Origin: Zwartia hollandica
Lineage (GTDB): Bacteria; Pseudomonadota; Gammaproteobacteria; Burkholderiales; Burkholderiaceae_B
Direction: 5' to 3'
Length of the DNA: 64,000 nt
NCBI RefSeq assembly: GCF_019923725.1
Contig: NZ_JAHXRI010000025.1
Coordinates: 62,001-126,000 of the forward strand
A program made the translations under genes and the position numbers. The notes beneath the pieces were generated by a model. That model worked only from the letters and a program-made list of their open reading frames with translations, was not told where the DNA came from and did not search any database. Shown here piece by piece: positions 1 to 9,400 of this stretch (position 1 is its first letter; each line of letters opens with the position of its first letter).

Positions 1-473
1 GCGGCACCAATGTAGGCGTTTGCACTCACAACGCGCGAGGGGTCGATATCTGTACCGAGCTTTTTAAGTAGAAACTTCAGTTGTTCGGGTTGCGTTAAGT
101 CGTCACCGTGCACGACAGCAATACGTGGCACACGTAAACCTTGCATGCGCGCTAGCGCAAAGATCCTTTGGGCCGCTGCTTGCGGATTCGCGGCACCGAA
201 GTTGCTCACGATCTGTATGTTGTGCTCGAGGCAGCGTTTTAAGACTGGACCGACAAGATCGTCGAGCAGCGGCTCATAACCCATTTTTGGATTCTTGCGC
301 TTTTCAATTTGCGCAAGCGCAAGTGTGCGCTCGGCTAAAGTCTCGAAGTTGAGGACTCCGCCACCCAGCGCTATGAGTGTGTCCACGACCGGACCCGCAC
401 CGTCGGTTCGGTCGCCCGAGAAGCCAGTAGCACAGCCTACATATAGCGGCTTGTCTGTTTTGGTTTTGCTCAT
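1..473 (-). CDS. AtuA-like (DUF1446) protein, 3' part missing at window edge
   Basis: I translated this by eye from ATG at 473 on the minus strand; it stays open to base 1, giving about 157 residues of an incomplete protein. The start reads MSKTKTDKPLYVGCATGFSG, followed by a GDRTDGAG stretch, then Leu/Glu-rich helices (FETLAERTLALAQ) and GYEPLLDDL. This fits the N-terminus of the acyclic terpene utilization AtuA family (DUF1446), whose biochemical role is unsettled. It lies 19 bases downstream of the hydroxyacid dehydrogenase gene on the same strand, so the two are probably cotranscribed. Family assignment is from recognition of the N-terminal pattern; the C-terminal domain is outside the window. 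Confidence 0.7.
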   Translation of the reverse strand, partial: MSKTKTDKPLYVGCATGFSGDRTDGAGPVVDTLIALGGGVLNFETLAERTLALAQIEKRKNPKMGYEPLLDDLVGPVLKRCLEHNIQIVSNFGAANPQAAAQRIFALARMQGLRVPRIAVVHGDDLTQPEQLKFLLKKLGTDIDPSRVVSANAYIGA

Positions 474-492
474 AAATAGGCTCCAGTATTAA

Positions 493-1440
493 TCAGCTGA
501 CGACATTGATCGGTTTGCCTTGCACAAAAGCATTCAGATTTCCAAGAATGCCCTGCGTAAGCCGGGACATCCCATCTTCGTTTGCCCAAGTAATGTGGGG
601 CGTGATGATTAGATTAGGCAAGTGCATTTGTAATAGGGTGTGTTCGGCTGCAGGTGGTTCACTGGCTAAAACGTCTAGCGCGACGCCACCGAGATGGCCA
701 CTCAACAGGGCGTCGCCGACAGCACCCTCGTCAATCAGTGGACCTCGGGCTGTGTTGATCAGCATGGCACCAGGTTTCATCTGAGCAAGTTCTTTTGCAC
801 CAATCAATCCACGGGTATCGGGGGTCAAAGGGCAGTGCAGTGTAATCACGTCGCTTTGGGCGAGCAGTTCTTCAAAGGCGACGTAACCGGGTCGCACAAC
901 CTGGGCACCTCGGTGTTCACCGAACAGCACTTTCATTCCAAGCGCTTGGGCAAGCGTCGCAACCTCCGAGCCAATCGCGCCTTTGCCGAAAATACCTAAC
1001 GTGGCTCCTCTTATATTTAAAATAGGTGCGCCGTGCACGCAGAAGTGAGCAGAGGTTGGCCATTGTTGGCGTCCGTCGGTTTGATAAAAATACAGCGCAC
1101 GACGCAGCGCAAAAATAAACCCAATGACACCTTCCCCAACGCTTTGTCGTGAGTAGCCCGGCACATTGGATACGACAACGCCACGCGCGCGGCATGCATT
1201 CAGATCAATGCAGTCATAGCCCGTCGCCGCGACGCACACAAACTTAAGCCTGGGCGCACCCGCCAGAACCTCGGCGGTAATTTTTACTTTGTTTGTGATG
1301 CATATCTCGGCATCGCCCAGTGCTTGCAGGGTTGCTTGAGCTCCAGGACTGGTGGCTGGGCAGTTTTTCCATTGAGTAGCCCAAGCTGGCACGGTAAGCG
1401 GGTTTGGAATGGTGTCGCTATCTAAAAATACGATCTGCAT
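493..1440 (-). CDS. D-isomer-specific 2-hydroxyacid dehydrogenase
   Basis: A 315-residue NAD(P)-dependent oxidoreductase that should interconvert a 2-keto acid and a D-2-hydroxy acid. The Rossmann fingerprint is GKGAIG at residues 152-157. The catalytic triad of the family is visible as Arg232 (in NTARGPL), Glu261 (in LDVLASEPP) and His282 (in ITPHITW). The length matches glycerate/hydroxypyruvate reductases of the HprA type, which is my best guess for substrate, but sequence alone does not settle it. It starts with ATG at 1440 and is followed after 30 bases by the partial AtuA-like gene, suggesting a catabolic operon that runs off the left edge. It is divergent from the CorA gene. Confidence 0.88.
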   Translation of the reverse strand: MQIVFLDSDTIPNPLTVPAWATQWKNCPATSPGAQATLQALGDAEICITNKVKITAEVLAGAPRLKFVCVAATGYDCIDLNACRARGVVVSNVPGYSRQSVGEGVIGFIFALRRALYFYQTDGRQQWPTSAHFCVHGAPILNIRGATLGIFGKGAIGSEVATLAQALGMKVLFGEHRGAQVVRPGYVAFEELLAQSDVITLHCPLTPDTRGLIGAKELAQMKPGAMLINTARGPLIDEGAVGDALLSGHLGGVALDVLASEPPAAEHTLLQMHLPNLIITPHITWANEDGMSRLTQGILGNLNAFVQGKPINVVS

Positions 1441-1572
1441 GGTTAAACTTTGCTCGAATGTGGTCTGATATGCCTTGCGCGTTGGCTGGCGTGGTTTTTG
1501 TACATTAAATCATGCCGCACGACCTTTTAAATTGGTCTTGTAAGAGCTGGTTCCGCTGTTTTTTCTTTTGGG

Positions 1573-2589
1573 ATGTCTTTGATGATCGCTTCTTCTTCCG
1601 CCCTTGGTGTGTCGGCTTCTGTTGTCGCATCTGCCGTGTACGGCCGAGATGGTCAAAAACACGTCGTCGAGGTCACGCAGATTAGTGCCGTACTAAAGGC
1701 AGAAAATTCCCTTTTATGGGTGGGTCTACATGACCCAGCTCCGGACGTCATTGACATGATTGTGGCGCAGTTAGGGTTGGACGCTGCAGTTGGACAGGAT
1801 ATGGGCGCAACGCACCGAGTTCCCAAGGTGATGGATTATGGGACGGCTGTGCTGGTGGTCGCAATGACAGTCGAGGTGCGAAGCACTGATGGCTTGCCGG
1901 CTTTCGGCGAAACACAATTGCTTATCGGGTCAAACTACCTCATTACACTGCGTCGTGGTGCCATCGCCTCTCACACAGCGCTCAGGCACCGAATGGAGAG
2001 TCGGCCCGACCAGCTTGCTCTGGGCAGTGCTTTTGTCGCGTCTGAACTGCTGGATTTGTTGATCGATCGCTATAACCTCGCTCACGATATGTTCGAGCGC
2101 GCGGTCGAACCGATGGAACAAGCCATGATTTTGAGAGGTCTAGAAAAACTGAAAGTTCGGCGGCTCTATCAGTTGCGCAGAGATTTCCAGCGGATGCACA
2201 ATGCAATTGCGCCCCTCGGGGAGGTTTGTCGTCGTTTGTCGCATCGAGAGTTCCTGCCAATCAATGCGCAGGCGCGTCCGCTATTTGCCGACTTGGCTGA
2301 CCGCGTCTACCGCGTGGACCGCTTGCTCGACAACTTGGGTGATGGTCTCACCTTTGCGTTCGAGGCGGGCATGCTCATTGAGCAGGCTAAGCAAACTGAG
2401 ACAACACGTCGCCTTGCTGCGTGGGCAGCGATTCTTGCCGTTCCGACTGCCATTGCTGGGATTTATGGAATGAACTTTGAGTACATGCCCGAACTCCAAT
2501 GGAAGTATGGCTATTTGGTAATCCTAGGCTTAATGGGTACGATTTGCGGAACGCTGTTTTATAAATTCCGTCAGGCAAAATGGCTTTAA
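1573..2589 (+). CDS. CorA-family divalent metal ion transporter
   Basis: A 338-residue inner-membrane protein of the CorA Mg2+/Co2+ (or ZntB Zn2+) superfamily. The long N-terminal part is cytosolic and highly helical from about residue 160. Two transmembrane helices lie at the extreme C-terminus (about 279-298 and 312-331). Between them is the family signature YGMNF followed by MPEL, the periplasmic loop that forms the ion entrance. Family members work as pentamers. An alternative start two or three codons downstream (MIAS) is possible. Whether Mg2+, Co2+ or Zn2+ is transported cannot be decided from sequence. It appears monocistronic, 62 bases before the nuclease gene. Confidence 0.9.
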   Translation: MSLMIASSSALGVSASVVASAVYGRDGQKHVVEVTQISAVLKAENSLLWVGLHDPAPDVIDMIVAQLGLDAAVGQDMGATHRVPKVMDYGTAVLVVAMTVEVRSTDGLPAFGETQLLIGSNYLITLRRGAIASHTALRHRMESRPDQLALGSAFVASELLDLLIDRYNLAHDMFERAVEPMEQAMILRGLEKLKVRRLYQLRRDFQRMHNAIAPLGEVCRRLSHREFLPINAQARPLFADLADRVYRVDRLLDNLGDGLTFAFEAGMLIEQAKQTETTRRLAAWAAILAVPTAIAGIYGMNFEYMPELQWKYGYLVILGLMGTICGTLFYKFRQAKWL

Positions 2590-2651
2590 AGATATTCCCA
2601 CAGTGGTAAATTCAATTTTTTTTGAAATAATCAGATAAATCAAATACTTAT

Positions 2652-3236
2652 ATGAATAGCAGCTACCAAACTCTCTCGCGCCGCGCCGGGCGAACGCTCA
2701 CTCAGTCAGTGATTTCGATGGCCTTCCTTGGCCTCGTTGGTCTGACGGGTCCTGCCCTAGCGCAAGGCGTAGGGCAATATGCTTTAACCGGCAAGGTCGT
2801 GCAGGTTTCTGACGGGGACACGATCAACTTGCTGGTGGACAAGACGCAGCATCGTATTCGCCTGGCAAGCATTGATGCACCTGAAACGAGTCACGGTAGT
2901 GAGCGACCTGGCCAGCCGTTTGGCGAGGCTTCGCGCAAGAACCTGGCGGACTATGTGGCTGGTAAGACCTTGACTCTGACCTGTTACGAGAAGGACCACT
3001 ACGGGCGAGATGTCTGTGACGTGCCAGCAAATGGTACGACAGCGAATCGCTTGCAGGTGCAAGATGGCATGGCCTGGGCGAACCAACAGGCCAAGGGTAA
3101 GTTTTTGCGCGATAAGTCCTTGGTGGGAATTCAAAGTGATGCGCAAAAAAAGAAACTGGGGCTCTGGGCTGAAGCTGGCGCTGTCGCACCTTGGGAATGG
3201 CGTGTTGTGTGTTGGCAAAACAAAAAGTGCAAGTGA
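2652..3236 (+). CDS. Secreted thermonuclease-like (SNase) protein
   Basis: A 194-residue staphylococcal-nuclease-like protein. The N-terminus carries a signal peptide (hydrophobic residues about 18-36, cleavage likely after ALA in GPALAQ), so the product is probably periplasmic or secreted. Nuclease motifs are in order: VSDGDTI, RIRLASIDAPE (catalytic Arg and Glu) and DHYGRDV (second catalytic Arg). Family members are Ca2+-dependent phosphodiesterases that cleave DNA or RNA. Its TGA stop at 3234-3236 overlaps a GTG start at 3233 of the following ABC binding-protein gene, so the two should be translationally coupled, which is an unusual pairing. Confidence 0.87.
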   Translation: MNSSYQTLSRRAGRTLTQSVISMAFLGLVGLTGPALAQGVGQYALTGKVVQVSDGDTINLLVDKTQHRIRLASIDAPETSHGSERPGQPFGEASRKNLADYVAGKTLTLTCYEKDHYGRDVCDVPANGTTANRLQVQDGMAWANQQAKGKFLRDKSLVGIQSDAQKKKLGLWAEAGAVAPWEWRVVCWQNKKCK

Positions 3237-5461
3237 AAAAGCTCTGCCTGGCGATTGCTTGCTGTGCTGCGGTGGTTGGCTGTGGACCGCAAGGCGTTGA
3301 GTCGCCTATTAATAGCCCTTATGCGGCTGGCGCCGAGACTAAAAATGTGTTGTACACCGCCTTTACGCAGCGATCGCCGAAGTATCTTGATCCTGCGCGG
3401 TCCTACTCGACCGATGAAACACCTTATACCTATAACATTTACGAACCGCTGTATGGCTATCATTATCTCAAGCGGCCGTATGAGTTAATCCCGCGTACTG
3501 CGCTTGAGGTCGTTGAGCCAGTATTTGTAGATAAGCAAGGCAATAAGTTAAGCGCAGACGCTGCGGTCAAAGATATCGCAGAGAGTGTGTACGACATTCC
3601 TTTACGCAAGGGGATTCAGTATCAGCCACACCCTGTTTTTGCGCGCGAAGCAGATGGTCGTTTTAGCTATTGGCCGCTAACGTCAGAACAGCTGACTGAT
3701 AAATTTGTGATGAGTGACTTTGCGCAGCAAGGGGCGCGCGAGCTGACCGCACACGATTACGTCTATGCAATTCGGCGTTTAGCGAGCCCCCGCGTGGCGT
3801 CGCCAATTTTTTCAACACTTGCCCAGCATGTTGTGGGGATGAAAGAGTATGGCACCCGCTTGCGGGAGATAGATACTGCGCTACGCAAGGGCGTCTCTGT
3901 TGGTTCGCGCGATTTGCCTTGGTTAGATTTGCGTAGTGTTGGTTTTTCTGGAGTTGAGGCGCTCGATGAGCACACGCTACGAATTCGTGTCAAAGGTCTG
4001 TACCCTCAGTTCAAGTATTGGCTGGCGATGACCTTTGTTGCCCCGATTCCCTGGGAAGCAGATCGCTTCTACAGTCAACCGGGTATGGCTCAGCGCAACC
4101 TGACGCTTAATAATTGGCCTGTCGGGACAGGACCCTATATGTTGACTGAGTCAATTCAAAACCGGCGGCATGTGTTGGCGCGCAATCCTAATTTTCGAGG
4201 TGAACCTTATCCGTGTGAGGGTGAACCGGCTGATCGCGCAAAAGGTTTGTTAAACGATTGCGGCAAGATGACGCCCTTTATTGATCGCATCGTTTTCAAC
4301 ATTGAGAAGGAAAGCATTCCCTTGCAGGGAAAGTTCATGCAAGGCTATTACGACGTGCCGCAGGTTGACCGTGGCGATACGGGGGTCGCGATGCTTGTAG
4401 CAGCATCTGACTCAACAGAGAAAGCTGCGCTATATGCAAAGCATGGCATCCAGTTACCGACGACAGTCGAAGCACAAATGCAATACTTTGGATTTAACTG
4501 GCGCGATCCGGTCGTTGGGCGTGGAGATACCCCTGAACAGCAAGCACGTAATCAGAAACTGCGCCAAGCGCTGAGTATTGCGTTCAACTGGGAGGAGTTT
4601 GTTGCGATCTTCCAAAATGATCAGGCTCAGGTCGCCTATGGCCCTGTCCCTCCTGGAATTCTTGGCTATCAGTCGGGTATCTCGGGTATCAATCCTGTTG
4701 TCTATGATGTCGTCGGTGGTAACGCGCAGCGAAAGTCGCTTGAGCAGGCCCGTCAGCTGTTAGCCGAGGCAGGCTATCCAAATGGACGTCACGTAACGAC
4801 AGGCGAGCCTCTCGTGTTGTACTTCGATTCCGCGAGCGGAGGGGGTGGGTCTAGTCCAACGCTCGATTGGATGCGTCGCCAGTTCGCTCAGATCGGCGTG
4901 CAGCTCGACATCCGTTCCACTGACTACAACCGTTTTCAAGAGAAGATGGCGCGGGGTGTGGCGCAGATGTACATGTGGGGTTGGGTCGCTGACTATCCAG
5001 ATGCAGAGAATTTCTTGTTTTTGCTTTATGGGCCAAATGTGAAAGCTGAGAAGGGAGGCGAGAATGCATCAAACTATGTGAATCCGGAGTATGACGCGCT
5101 GTTTGAAAAGATGCGTGACTTACCGGATGGCCCTGAAAAAGAGCAGCTCATCGCGCAGATGATAAGAATTGTGCAAGAGGATGCCCCTTGGATGTTTGGT
5201 TTATTTCCCAAGTCAGGCGGAGCCTTTCAGCAATGGGTAGGTAACGCGAAGCCAACTCAAATGGTGCGTAACAGCTTGCAGTACATGAAGATTGATACTG
5301 AGTTGCGCAGTAAAAAAATAGCGGAATGGAACCCTCCTGTTTGGTGGCCACTGCTGGTGTTATTTGGTCTACTCGGCTTATTGGTTTGGCCAGCCTGGCG
5401 TGCGCTTCGCCAACAAGCGCAACAGAATGCTATGGGCGACGTTGTGGAGACGCCAAAATGA
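3233..5461 (+). CDS. ABC transporter substrate-binding lipoprotein with C-terminal TM helix
   Basis: A peptide/nickel-type (family 5, OppA/DppA-like) solute-binding protein. I chose the GTG at 3233 because it yields a clean lipoprotein signal, MKKLCLAIACCAAVVGCGPQ with lipobox VVGC and Cys17, and overlaps the previous stop as GTGA; a TTG at 3191 is in frame but lengthens the signal without need. The mature domain has SBP_bac_5 features such as SPKYLDPARSY, NWPVGTGPY and the late block AQMYMWGWVADYPDAENF. Length is 742 residues against a usual 530-600. The last 40 residues hold a hydrophobic helix (PLLVLFGLLGLLVWPAW) followed by a basic tail, so the protein may be anchored at both ends. The stop overlaps the permease start as ATGA. 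Confidence 0.88.
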   Translation: MKKLCLAIACCAAVVGCGPQGVESPINSPYAAGAETKNVLYTAFTQRSPKYLDPARSYSTDETPYTYNIYEPLYGYHYLKRPYELIPRTALEVVEPVFVDKQGNKLSADAAVKDIAESVYDIPLRKGIQYQPHPVFAREADGRFSYWPLTSEQLTDKFVMSDFAQQGARELTAHDYVYAIRRLASPRVASPIFSTLAQHVVGMKEYGTRLREIDTALRKGVSVGSRDLPWLDLRSVGFSGVEALDEHTLRIRVKGLYPQFKYWLAMTFVAPIPWEADRFYSQPGMAQRNLTLNNWPVGTGPYMLTESIQNRRHVLARNPNFRGEPYPCEGEPADRAKGLLNDCGKMTPFIDRIVFNIEKESIPLQGKFMQGYYDVPQVDRGDTGVAMLVAASDSTEKAALYAKHGIQLPTTVEAQMQYFGFNWRDPVVGRGDTPEQQARNQKLRQALSIAFNWEEFVAIFQNDQAQVAYGPVPPGILGYQSGISGINPVVYDVVGGNAQRKSLEQARQLLAEAGYPNGRHVTTGEPLVLYFDSASGGGGSSPTLDWMRRQFAQIGVQLDIRSTDYNRFQEKMARGVAQMYMWGWVADYPDAENFLFLLYGPNVKAEKGGENASNYVNPEYDALFEKMRDLPDGPEKEQLIAQMIRIVQEDAPWMFGLFPKSGGAFQQWVGNAKPTQMVRNSLQYMKIDTELRSKKIAEWNPPVWWPLLVLFGLLGLLVWPAWRALRQQAQQNAMGDVVETPK

Positions 5462-6435
5462 TCGGATACGTTTTGCGTCGAATGCTCTACGGTGTGCTGA
5501 TCCTGATAGGGGTTAACCTTTTTACCTTCGTGTTATTTTTTGCTGTGAACACGCCTGACGATATGGCTCGTCTTGCGATTGGTGGTCAGCGCGTAAGTGC
5601 TGATGCGATTACGAAGTGGAAGGTCGAACGCGGTTATGACAAGCCATTGTTCATCAATACACAAGCGCGTGGTTTAGAGCAATACACCGATACGATTTTC
5701 TATCAACGCTCGGTCCCCTTGCTGAGATTTGACTTTGGTGCCTCCGATGAGGGTAGAGACATTGGACGTGAAATTGGTAAGCGGATGTGGCCAAGTCTGG
5801 CGCTAGCGATTCCAACTTTTATCCTGGGTCTGCTGGTGAGTATTGCCTTCGCCTTGCTGCTTGTTTTTTTTAGAACAACGCACTTGGACTTTTGGGGAGT
5901 CGTGTTGTGTGTGGTGATGTTGTCAATCTCTGGGCTTTTCTACATTATCGCTGGGCAGTGGCTGTTTTCTAAATTACTACGTCTGGTGCCTTACTCTGGT
6001 TTTGCTGGGGGATGGGACGCCTTAAAATTTTTGGCTTTACCTATTTTGGTCGCCGTGATCGCTCGATTAGGTCCGGAGGCGCGATTTTTGCGTAGTCTTT
6101 TCTTAGAAGAAGTGGGTAAAGATTACGTTCGCACGGCGCGTGCTAAAGGCCTAAGTGAGCGCGTGGTGTTGTTCAAACACGTACTGCGTAATGCCATGCT
6201 TCCGATCCTAACGGGCGCGGTCTCGGCCCTACCATTACTCTTTATGGGAAGCTTGATTTCAGAGTCGTTCTTTGGAATCCCTGGGCTTGGAAGCTACACC
6301 ATCGACGCCATTAGTGGACAAGATTTTTCTGTCGTACGTGCGATGGTCTTTCTAGGCTCCGCGCTCTACATTCTGGGACTAATTTTGGCCGATATTTCTT
6401 ATACGCTCGCTGATCCGCGCGTACGTTTCGAGTGA
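5458..6435 (+). CDS. Peptide-type ABC transporter permease (DppB/OppB-like)
   Basis: A 325-residue inner-membrane permease. The start at 5458 (MIGYVLRRMLYGVL) is chosen over a longer in-frame extension because family members begin with exactly this helix and because ATG overlaps the upstream stop (ATGA). Hydrophobic helices occur near residues 9-30, 105-130, 140-165, 180-200, 245-270 and 290-315. The cytoplasmic EAA loop that docks on the ATPase is DYVRTARAKGLSERVVLFKH. It should form a heterodimeric channel with the permease domain of the next gene. The stop overlaps the next start as GTGA, completing a tightly coupled nuclease-binding protein-permease-permease/ATPase array. Confidence 0.9.
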   Translation: MIGYVLRRMLYGVLILIGVNLFTFVLFFAVNTPDDMARLAIGGQRVSADAITKWKVERGYDKPLFINTQARGLEQYTDTIFYQRSVPLLRFDFGASDEGRDIGREIGKRMWPSLALAIPTFILGLLVSIAFALLLVFFRTTHLDFWGVVLCVVMLSISGLFYIIAGQWLFSKLLRLVPYSGFAGGWDALKFLALPILVAVIARLGPEARFLRSLFLEEVGKDYVRTARAKGLSERVVLFKHVLRNAMLPILTGAVSALPLLFMGSLISESFFGIPGLGSYTIDAISGQDFSVVRAMVFLGSALYILGLILADISYTLADPRVRFE

Positions 6436-9400
6436 TCATGCCAAAATTTATTCTCCTCTGGACGGACGCTGCATTATTTGCTTTGCTTGCAGTGGTTTTC
6501 GGTTATGCCTGGCATGTATCGCGTTCGCGTACTCTTCGTGCGACTTGGGGGCGCGTTGCGCGCAATACGCCGGCGATGTGTTCGGCCGTTGTGCTGTCCT
6601 TATTTGTTGTGGTTGGGTTGTTGGACTCCATACATTTTCAGCCAAGATTGCCGCCTGCGCCAGGAGCTGCCAACCCGAGTGCAGTGGTGTATGCGCCCAA
6701 AGTCGTGTCCTTGTTAGATGTTTTGCTTGAGGACACGGCTTTTGTTCGACCTGAAAAAACCTACTCGTCACCCTTGTCCTGGCAGCAGTTCACAAAGGAA
6801 ACTATTTTGCAGGAAGGGGGCGCCCCGGTACGCGACTTTCCTCGGCTCCGTTTTGGGGGACGACATCTCGGTGAGCCGCAGGAGCAATGGTTCGTTGATG
6901 TGTTGAAGCGACTCTTGTTGGGGTTGGGTGGTGGTGCCTTGTTAGCGGCATTGCTAGTCGGCCTGCGGATGATTTGTGTCAAGCGTGGCGCGCGCCTTGA
7001 GTGTTGGCGACAGATGTTAAGCGGACAATCTGAGGTTCCTTGGCGTGCCATCTTGATCACGTCGACGACTGTTTGTTTGTTGCTCGGCATTGTCGTTGGG
7101 TTAGCCTCCGGCTATCACGTTCTTGGGACAGATCGCACGGGTAACGATGTTCTTTGGCAAGCGTTGAAGAGTGTACGTACCGCCTGGGTGATTGGTAGTC
7201 TAACCACGATTGCGATGCTTCCCCCCGCAATCGTGTTTGGCATTGCTGCGGGTTACTTTAAAGGCTGGATTGATGATGTCATTCAGTATGTCTACACGAC
7301 GTTGACGTCGATTCCCGGTGTGCTGTTGATTGCCGCCTGTGTCTTAATGATGCAGGTGTACATCGACACAAATCCTGGTTTGTTTCCGACCTCTGTTCAG
7401 CGGGCAGACTTGCGACTGTTTTTACTATGCATGATTTTAGGTCTTACCGGATGGGCCGGCTTATGTCGTTTGTTACGTGCGGAATCACTCAAACTGCGTG
7501 AGCTTGAGTATGTCCAGGCGGCCCGGGCATTTGGCATTTCTAACCTCCGTATTATGGGTCGACATCTGTTGCCCAATGTGATGCATATCGTGTTGATCAC
7601 GGTCGTGCTGGAGTTCTCTGGATTAGTGCTGTACGAAGCTGTCCTTTCTTATCTTGGTATCGGCGTGGATCCGAGTATGAATTCTTTCGGCTCGATGATC
7701 GAGAAAGCGCGGTTTGAAATGTCGCGCGATCCGATGATCTGGTGGAACTTGCTTGCTGCATTTCTATTCATGCTGGCTTTGGTGCTAGCGGCGAATTTGT
7801 TTGCAGACGCGGTTCGTGAAGCCTTCGACCCGCGATCTAGGTCGTTTCGAGTACGCCGTGGGACTACAGCCTTGCCCGAGGGAGGCGTCACGACAGCGCA
7901 CACAGCTCTTCCGACTGGCGTGCAAGGGCTTAAGCCTGTCCTTCAGCCAGTGTTGAAAGTGACAGACCTCGATGTTTCGATCGATACGCAAGAACGTTTT
8001 CAACTTGCTGTGAAGGCGTTGGCTTTAACCGTACAGCGCGGCGAAACCTTTGCGTTGGTCGGTGAATCTGGTTCCGGCAAAAGCATGACAGCGATGGCTT
8101 TACTTCGATTACTGCCCGAGGCCTTGCAGGTGACGCGTGGACGCGTTGTGTTGGAGGGCACAGAGTTGCTAGGCCTGCCTGAAGTGGCGATGCGGGACGT
8201 GCGTGGTGGGCGTGCGGGGATGATCTTCCAGGAGCCTGCGACCAGTCTGAACCCCGTGATGCGCATTGGTCAGCAAATTATTGAGGCAATCGAGGCGCAT
8301 ACAACGCTTCGCGGACAAGCTGCACGTGCAAGGGCGATCCAGTGGCTCGAGCGTGTCGGGATTCCGGACCCTGCGCGCCGAGTGGATGACTATCCTTTTC
8401 AGTTCTCTGGCGGACAAAAGCAGCGCGTCATGATCGCTATCGCTTTGGCGGCCGAACCCGAACTGTTGATCGCTGACGAGCCCACTACGGCGCTGGATGT
8501 GACGGTTCAGGCGCAGGTGTTGACGCTGTTGGCCGATATTCAGAAAGAGCTTGGAATGGCAGTTTTGTTGATTACGCATGATCTAGCTGTGGTAAAGGAT
8601 GTAGCAGATACCGTTGCCTTAATGCGTCATGGCGAGGTTGTTGAGACGGCTTCGGCTGAAAAGTTCTTTCGTGCGCCAGAGCATGCGTATGCGCGTGAAT
8701 TGTTCGACGCTATTCCGACCTTTAGCAAGCGCGGCAGACCGCTATCCGCTGCGGGACGTGAACGTTTGTTGGTATCTCAGCCTCCTACTTCGCCAGCGTT
8801 GGGGGGGCATGCTGTCTGCTTGGCTGTGCAGGACTTGCAGATTCGTTATGCGCAACGACAAGGTCTTTTGCGGCGTGTGTCGGGTCACAATAATGTTGTG
8901 CAAGGCGTGAGCTTTGAGTTGCGTGCGGGGGAAACACTTGCTTTGGTGGGTGCCTCTGGGTGCGGCAAGACAACGGTGGCTAAGGCGCTGCTTCGATTGC
9001 TCGATTCGAACGCTGAAGTATCCGGTAGCGCGATCATCAATAATTCGAATATTCTGACATGCTCGGGGCGTCAACTGCTCGCGTTGCGCCGGCAGATCCA
9101 GATCGTTTTTCAAGATCCCTACGCTTCTCTCGACCCAAGAATGCGAATTGGTGCGATTTTGCAGGAGGGTATTGAGGCGTTGCGCCCAGAGTGGAGTCGC
9201 GTTGAGCAAACGCGTCGCATCGCGTATTTGCTGGCAAGGGTAGGCTTGCCGAGCGATGCCTCGGATCGCTACCCGCATGAGTTCTCCGGCGGGCAGCGCC
9301 AACGTATTGCGATTGCGCGGGCGCTCGCCGTCGAGCCCGCTGTACTGATCTTGGATGAGCCTACCTCGGCACTTGATGTATCGGTGCAGGCGCAGATTCT

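Noticed and set aside
2590-2651. T-rich stretch between the CorA gene and the nuclease gene as a terminator
   Set aside because: There is a run of T but no stable GC stem before it.
5326-5457. N-terminal extension of the DppB-like permease
   Set aside because: It lies inside the binding-protein gene in another frame; the family N-terminus begins at 5458 with an ATGA overlap.
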